Source of the DNA: Acinetobacter dispersus
GTDB lineage: Bacteria > Pseudomonadota > Gammaproteobacteria > Pseudomonadales > Moraxellaceae
DNA length: 64,000 nt
NCBI RefSeq assembly: GCF_009884975.1
Contig: NZ_CP041970.1
Coordinates: 1,612,001 to 1,676,000 of the forward strand
Reading direction: 5' to 3'
Each line of letters starts with the position of its first letter. Positions within the stretch are counted from its first letter, which is position 1. The position numbers and the translations under genes are program-made. The notes beneath the pieces are model-generated. The model was not told the origin of the DNA. It saw nothing but the letters and a program-made list of their open reading frames with translations, and made no database searches. This document shows, piece after piece, positions 63,507 to 64,000 of the stretch.

Positions 63507-64000
63507 TCAGGAACGTAAGGTTTCAACCACCCATGTATCTTTAATTCCACCACCTTGAGAAGAGTTCACCACGAGAGAGCCTGCTTGCATGGCAACACGT
63601 GTTAAGCCACCCGGCACAATTTCAGTTCGATAAGGTGAGCTGAGTACAAAAGGTCTTAAATCAATATGTCGCTCAGCAACGCCTTCTGCTGTCATTGTTG
63701 GAGCGACTGAAAGAGCTAAAGTTGGTTGTGCAATGTATAAATGTGGCGTCTCAATCAGTTTCTGTCTAAAGCAATCGATCTGTTGTTGATCTGCTTGAGG
63801 ACCAATCAACATGCCATAACCACCTGAGCCTTGTGCTTCTTTCACCACTAATTTTTCTAAATTACAGAGCACATAATCCAGCTGTTCCGCCTCTCGACAT
63901 TGATAAGTTGGCACATTATTTAAAATAGGTACTTCACCTAAATAAAACTGAATCATCTGATCGACATATGGATAAATCGATTTGTCATCTGCCACCCCTG
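63507..64000 (-). CDS. circularly permuted ATP-grasp protein (N-terminal part outside window)
   Basis: The C-terminal 163 or so residues of a circularly permuted ATP-grasp (DUF404/DUF407-type) protein. GVADDKSIYPYVDQMIQFYLGEVPIL is typical, as are VLCNLEKLVVKEAQGSGGYGMLIG and RHIDLRPFVLSS. Family members likely ligate amino acids to a peptide or similar acceptor. The frame is open to the window edge; the start lies beyond. It is the first gene of the Anbu cluster and precedes the alpha-E gene by 72 bases. Confidence 0.9.
   Translation of the reverse strand, partial: GVADDKSIYPYVDQMIQFYLGEVPILNNVPTYQCREAEQLDYVLCNLEKLVVKEAQGSGGYGMLIGPQADQQQIDCFRQKLIETPHLYIAQPTLALSVAPTMTAEGVAERHIDLRPFVLSSPYRTEIVPGGLTRVAMQAGSLVVNSSQGGGIKDTWVVETLRS

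Noticed and set aside
1..64000. CRISPR arrays, tRNA or rRNA genes, complete insertion sequences or prophage
   Set aside because: No regularly spaced direct repeats, cloverleaf-like intergenic tracts, transposase genes or phage structural genes were seen.

Overview
This window is chromosomal DNA from a gammaproteobacterium, almost certainly an Acinetobacter species. The base composition is AT-rich. The genes and their order match that genus: divergent aceR/aceI biocide efflux, tsaE-mutL-miaA-hfq with a long Gly-rich Hfq tail, rpsF-rpsR-rplI followed by dnaB-alr, ppsR/ppsA, cyoABCDE, and glnS-ppiB-lpxH. I see no rRNA, tRNA, CRISPR array, prophage or complete insertion sequence. Most of the window is core chromosome with some metabolic accessory genes. 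The species cannot be named from the sequence alone.

Layout: 1-5.1 kb holds a partial tautomerase, aceI/aceR, transaldolase, a LeuE-like exporter and a BenE-type transporter. 5.1-12.8 kb is mostly minus strand: a CPA2 antiporter, an MgtC-like protein, a secreted or outer-membrane unknown, an RDD protein, a dienelactone-hydrolase-like enzyme and pepN. 13.2-21.3 kb holds small unknowns, two DUF2147 paralogues, a multi-zinc-site orphan protein, thiM, an AraC/GyrI-like regulator, a CHMI-like tautomerase, a Pif1-like helicase and a lipase-like hydrolase. 21.3-28.0 kb is an ethanolamine catabolism locus: a GAF regulator, aldehyde dehydrogenase, ethanolamine permease and eutBC, with no microcompartment genes and with a sigma-54-like promoter before the permease. 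28-35 kb holds a glutamine amidotransferase, glnS, ppiB, lpxH, nfsB, and a TetR-controlled quinone/NAD(P)H oxidoreductase with a clear operator-promoter. 35-39.3 kb is hfq-miaA-mutL-tsaE, where hfq is frameshifted in its glycine-rich tail. 39.4-47.2 kb holds two pseudouridine synthases, a RelB/DinJ-like protein, a GNAT enzyme, a glycine-zipper protein, an LLM oxidoreductase behind a nested inverted repeat, a GGDEF-EAL protein and ppsR. 47.3-55.7 kb is ppsA, a GYF/RDD membrane protein and cyoABCDE. 55.7-56.5 kb contains a decayed gene. 56.5-61.3 kb is the S6/S18/L9 operon, a TM2 protein, dnaB, alr and a DoxX protein. 61.3-64 kb is the Anbu ancestral-proteasome cluster, with the first gene cut by the window end.

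How the genes work together: ethanolamine would enter through the permease and be split by EutBC to acetaldehyde and ammonia, and the dehydrogenase would oxidise the acetaldehyde. PpsR controls PpsA by reversible phosphorylation, which governs gluconeogenesis from such C2 substrates. The cyo operon supplies the aerobic quinol oxidase and its heme O. The Anbu cluster pairs a proteasome-like peptidase with transglutaminase-like, alpha-E and ATP-grasp proteins, a conserved set whose biochemical product is poorly known. It is the closest thing here to an under-described system.

The observations most worth checking are the hfq frameshift, the sigma-54 signature in a locus whose own regulator lacks an AAA+ domain, the 14-bp dyad in front of cyoA, the TetR operator, the nested CGATAT repeats before the LLM gene, the 11-bp dyad upstream of pepN, the pseudogene after cyoE, and the short alpha-E protein of the Anbu cluster.
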